Positions 21,028 to 22,867 of a DNA stretch of 22,867 nucleotides are shown piece by piece. The position numbers and the translations under genes were made by a program. The stretch's first letter is position 1; the number at the start of each line of letters is the position of its first letter. Below the pieces are notes generated by a model. It saw nothing but the letters and a program-made list of their open reading frames with translations. It made no database searches and had not been told where the DNA came from. Source of the DNA: an uncultured Eubacteriales bacterium (lineage in GTDB: Bacteria; Bacillota; Clostridia; Oscillospirales; CAG-382); assembly GCA_934444645.1 (NCBI GenBank), contig CAKSCV010000032.1, forward strand, positions 1 to 22,867. Reading direction: 5' to 3'.

Positions 21028-22608
21028 ATGAACGGTGAAACCATGCAGATCCTATGTGCTATGATAGGATATATGCTCATCGTCATTCTGATCGGCGTCT
21101 TTTTCGCCAAAAGATCACAGGCAAACTCTGAAAACTACTTTTTGGGCGGCCGTTCGCTCGGTCCTTGGGTCGCAGCCATGAGTGCGGAAGCATCGGATAT
21201 GAGCGGCTGGCTGCTTATGGGGCTTCCGGGCGTTGCCTATTGGTGCGGTATCGCGGACGCGGCTTGGACAGCCATCGGTCTTGCGGTCGGCACCTACATA
21301 AACTGGCTTTGCGTGTCTAAAAGATTGCGTGCCTATTCGGCGGTTTCGGGCGATGCCATTACGGTCCCCGATTTTTTAAGCAACCGTTTTCATGAGAAGA
21401 AAAAGGTGATTTTAGGCATTTCCGCCACCTTTATTCTCATTTTCTTTACGGTTTATGCTGCCAGCTGCTTTGTCACCTGCGGAAAATTGTTTTCCGGCCT
21501 TTTCGGCTATGATTATCATGTGATGATGATTGTCGGCGCGGTGTTTGTCATTGTTTATACTTTTCTTGGCGGCTTTCTTGCCGAAAGTGCGTCGGATTTC
21601 ATGCAGGCGGTGGTCATGATCGTCGCTTTGGTGAGCGTGCTCGGCATCGGCGTTGTGAATGCCGGCGGCTTCGGCGCAGTCATTGAAAATGCCAAGGCCA
21701 TTCCCGGTTATTTCACGCTGACCGGTATGGCGCAGCCGCTTACTGACGCCGAAACCGGCGTTCAGCTTATCGAAAACGGCAAGCCGCTTTTCGGCGACGC
21801 GCTGCCGTACGGACTGCTTACCATTCTTTCGACAGCTTCGTGGGGACTCGGCTACTTCGGTATGCCGCAGGTGCTGTTGCGCTTTATGGCGATCCGCAAG
21901 CGTTCGGAACTGAAGCGTTCGCGCCGCATTGCCACCGTTTGGGTGGTTATCTCGCTGTTTTCCGCCGTGTTCATCGGCGTACTCGGCAGAAGCCTTTTGG
22001 GAACCGATCCGACTCTTCTCACCAAAAGCGGTGCGGAAAACGTTTTTGCAAATCTTGCAAAAATGCTCTTCCATGCATTCCCGATCGTTGCCGGCATCAT
22101 CATGGCCGGAATTTTGGCGGCGACCATCAGCTCATCCGACTCGTACCTGTTAATTGCAGCCTCTGCTGTCTCCAAAAACATTTATGAAGGCATTATCAGA
22201 AAGGACGCGACCGACCGCCAGGTCATGCGCGTTTCCCGTGTGGTGCTGTTGTTCATTTCGCTTATCGGCATCGGCATTGCATGGAATGAAAACAGCGTTA
22301 TTTTCGAAATCGTGTCGTTCGCATGGTCGGGCTTCGGCGCCACCTTCGGCCCGATCATGCTGTTCTCGCTGTTCTGGAAGCGCACGAACCGTGCCGGAGC
22401 GATTGCCGGTATGATTTCCGGCGGCGCGACGGTGTTTATCTGGAAGCTGTTATTGAAGCCGCTCGGCGGAATTTTCGCCATTTACGAGCTTATGCCGGCG
22501 TTCCTCGTTTCGTGCATCTTTATCCTTGTGGTTTCGCTTGTTTCAGCGAAGCCGTCGGCACAAATCGAAGAGGATTTTGAAGCGGCGAAAAACTACGTGG
22601 ACGCCTAA
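21028..22608 (+). CDS. putP: Sodium/proline symporter (PutP, SSS family)
   Basis: The start is ATG 21028, five or six bases after AAAGGGTGA; a GTG nine bases earlier overlaps that site. The 526-residue protein has about 13 hydrophobic helices. The second helix contains EASDMSGWLLMGLPG, in which D57 and S59 correspond to D55 and S57, the Na+ and proline binding residues of Escherichia coli PutP. The conserved SSS stretch with ISSSDSYLLIAASAVSKNIYE lies late in the chain. It brings in proline, or a related amino acid, with Na+. The 526 residues are close to the 500 or so usual for PutP. No proline dehydrogenase gene is adjacent, so uptake may serve osmoprotection or fermentation. A strong terminator follows. 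Confidence 0.93.
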   Translation: MNGETMQILCAMIGYMLIVILIGVFFAKRSQANSENYFLGGRSLGPWVAAMSAEASDMSGWLLMGLPGVAYWCGIADAAWTAIGLAVGTYINWLCVSKRLRAYSAVSGDAITVPDFLSNRFHEKKKVILGISATFILIFFTVYAASCFVTCGKLFSGLFGYDYHVMMIVGAVFVIVYTFLGGFLAESASDFMQAVVMIVALVSVLGIGVVNAGGFGAVIENAKAIPGYFTLTGMAQPLTDAETGVQLIENGKPLFGDALPYGLLTILSTASWGLGYFGMPQVLLRFMAIRKRSELKRSRRIATVWVVISLFSAVFIGVLGRSLLGTDPTLLTKSGAENVFANLAKMLFHAFPIVAGIIMAGILAATISSSDSYLLIAASAVSKNIYEGIIRKDATDRQVMRVSRVVLLFISLIGIGIAWNENSVIFEIVSFAWSGFGATFGPIMLFSLFWKRTNRAGAIAGMISGGATVFIWKLLLKPLGGIFAIYELMPAFLVSCIFILVVSLVSAKPSAQIEEDFEAAKNYVDA

Positions 22609-22630
22609 GAAAACTGATTTTGAAAGCGAA

Positions 22631-22664
22631 AAGCGAAAGCCGGAAAGCGGCTTTCGCTTTTTTT
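22631..22664 (+). terminator. Rho-independent terminator of putP
   Basis: A perfect 12 base-pair stem (AAGCGAAAGCCG 22631-22642, CGGCTTTCGCTT 22648-22659) closes a five-base loop. Seven T follow from 22658. Confidence 0.93.
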
Positions 22665-22701
22665 GCGGCTTTGCCGCCGGGAGTGCCGCCGCAGGGCGGC
22701 G
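22665..22701. repeat. GC-rich hairpins after putP, related to those at 944-960
   Basis: GCGGC/GCCGC (22665-22669/22673-22677) and GCCGCC/GGCGGC (22685-22690/22695-22700) are perfect short dyads. The second, with its flanks (22684-22701), differs from 944-960 only in the loop. No gene is seen from 22609 to the end. Confidence 0.55.
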
Positions 22702-22720
22702 AAAAATCCGCGAAGTGGCG

Positions 22721-22867
22721 AAAGGATTTAATTGGATTGTGCGAAGTTGTTATCTTTGTGTGCTGAATCGAGGTTTGGAAAACCTCGGAAAGTTCCAAAA
22801 GGATTTAATTTGGTTTGTGCGGCGTTATTATCTTAGTGTGCTGATTCGAGGTTTGCGAAACCTCGGA
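22721..22867. repeat. Tandem repeat of about 77 bases, running off the window
   Basis: Two copies begin at 22721 and 22798. They align over about 70 bases with roughly eight mismatches and one single-base gap. Each ends in an identical 8 base-pair hairpin stem (CGAGGTTT with AAACCTCG) around a three-base loop (GGA, then GCG). The second copy is cut by the window edge, so more may follow. No reading frame of note covers it. Confidence 0.75.

Noticed and set aside
22721..22867. CRISPR array
   Set aside because: The whole 77-base unit is repeated with scattered changes. There are no short exact repeats separated by unique spacers, and no cas genes.

Overview
This window reads as a chromosomal segment of a spore-forming Firmicute, most likely a Clostridia/Oscillospirales-type gut anaerobe. 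The evidence is a spoIIR gene, an NtpFIKECGABD-type V-ATPase operon, nrdR, strong AGGAGG ribosome binding sites, and many SigA-type promoters with a 17-base spacer. No tRNA, rRNA, CRISPR array, phage gene or transposase was seen. The taxonomy is inferred from gene content only.

Layout. (1) Positions 1-858 are the C-terminal part of an extracellular sugar-type solute-binding protein, closed by a terminator. A 363-base gap follows, holding an unusual run of short GC-rich inverted repeats. (2) Positions 1222-1983 encode a small DUF3298/RsiV-like protein. (3) Positions 2077-10741 are a complete nine-gene V-type ATPase operon (ntpF, I, K, E, C, G, A, B, D). It has a strong extended -10 promoter and a terminator folded around the last stop codon. 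The K subunit carries the residues that bind Na+ in Enterococcus hirae, so the enzyme is predicted to pump Na+. (4) Positions 10790-12618 encode a metallo-beta-lactamase-fold hydrolase and a PHP-family phosphoesterase. (5) Positions 12734-14449 encode a membrane-anchored M23-type protein with an altered catalytic motif. It converges on nrdR (minus strand) across a shared bidirectional terminator. (6) Positions 15071-16231 encode three small membrane proteins: one unknown, one DUF2752 and one TM2-domain. The DUF2752 gene appears to be read from a leaderless mRNA. (7) Positions 16300-19049 form a divergent catabolic-type locus: an SDR dehydrogenase and a Gfo/Idh/MocA oxidoreductase on the minus strand, and an AraC-family regulator on the plus strand, with repeated operator-like sites between them. 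(8) Positions 19104-20042 (minus) encode a PfkB/ribokinase-type sugar kinase. (9) Positions 20218-20931 are spoIIR, with a good SigF-type promoter. (10) Positions 21028-22608 encode a PutP-type Na+/proline symporter. The window ends in an intergenic tandem repeat that runs off the edge.

How the parts fit: the predicted Na+-pumping V-ATPase and the Na+-coupled PutP symporter would share the same ion. The solute-binding protein, SDR, Gfo/Idh oxidoreductase, AraC regulator and PfkB kinase suggest use of sugars or sugar alcohols. Most genes are ordinary. The most interesting signals are non-coding: the leaderless promoter, the AraC operator layout, the SigF promoter, the terminator around the ntpD stop codon, and the hairpin and tandem repeats near the two ends.
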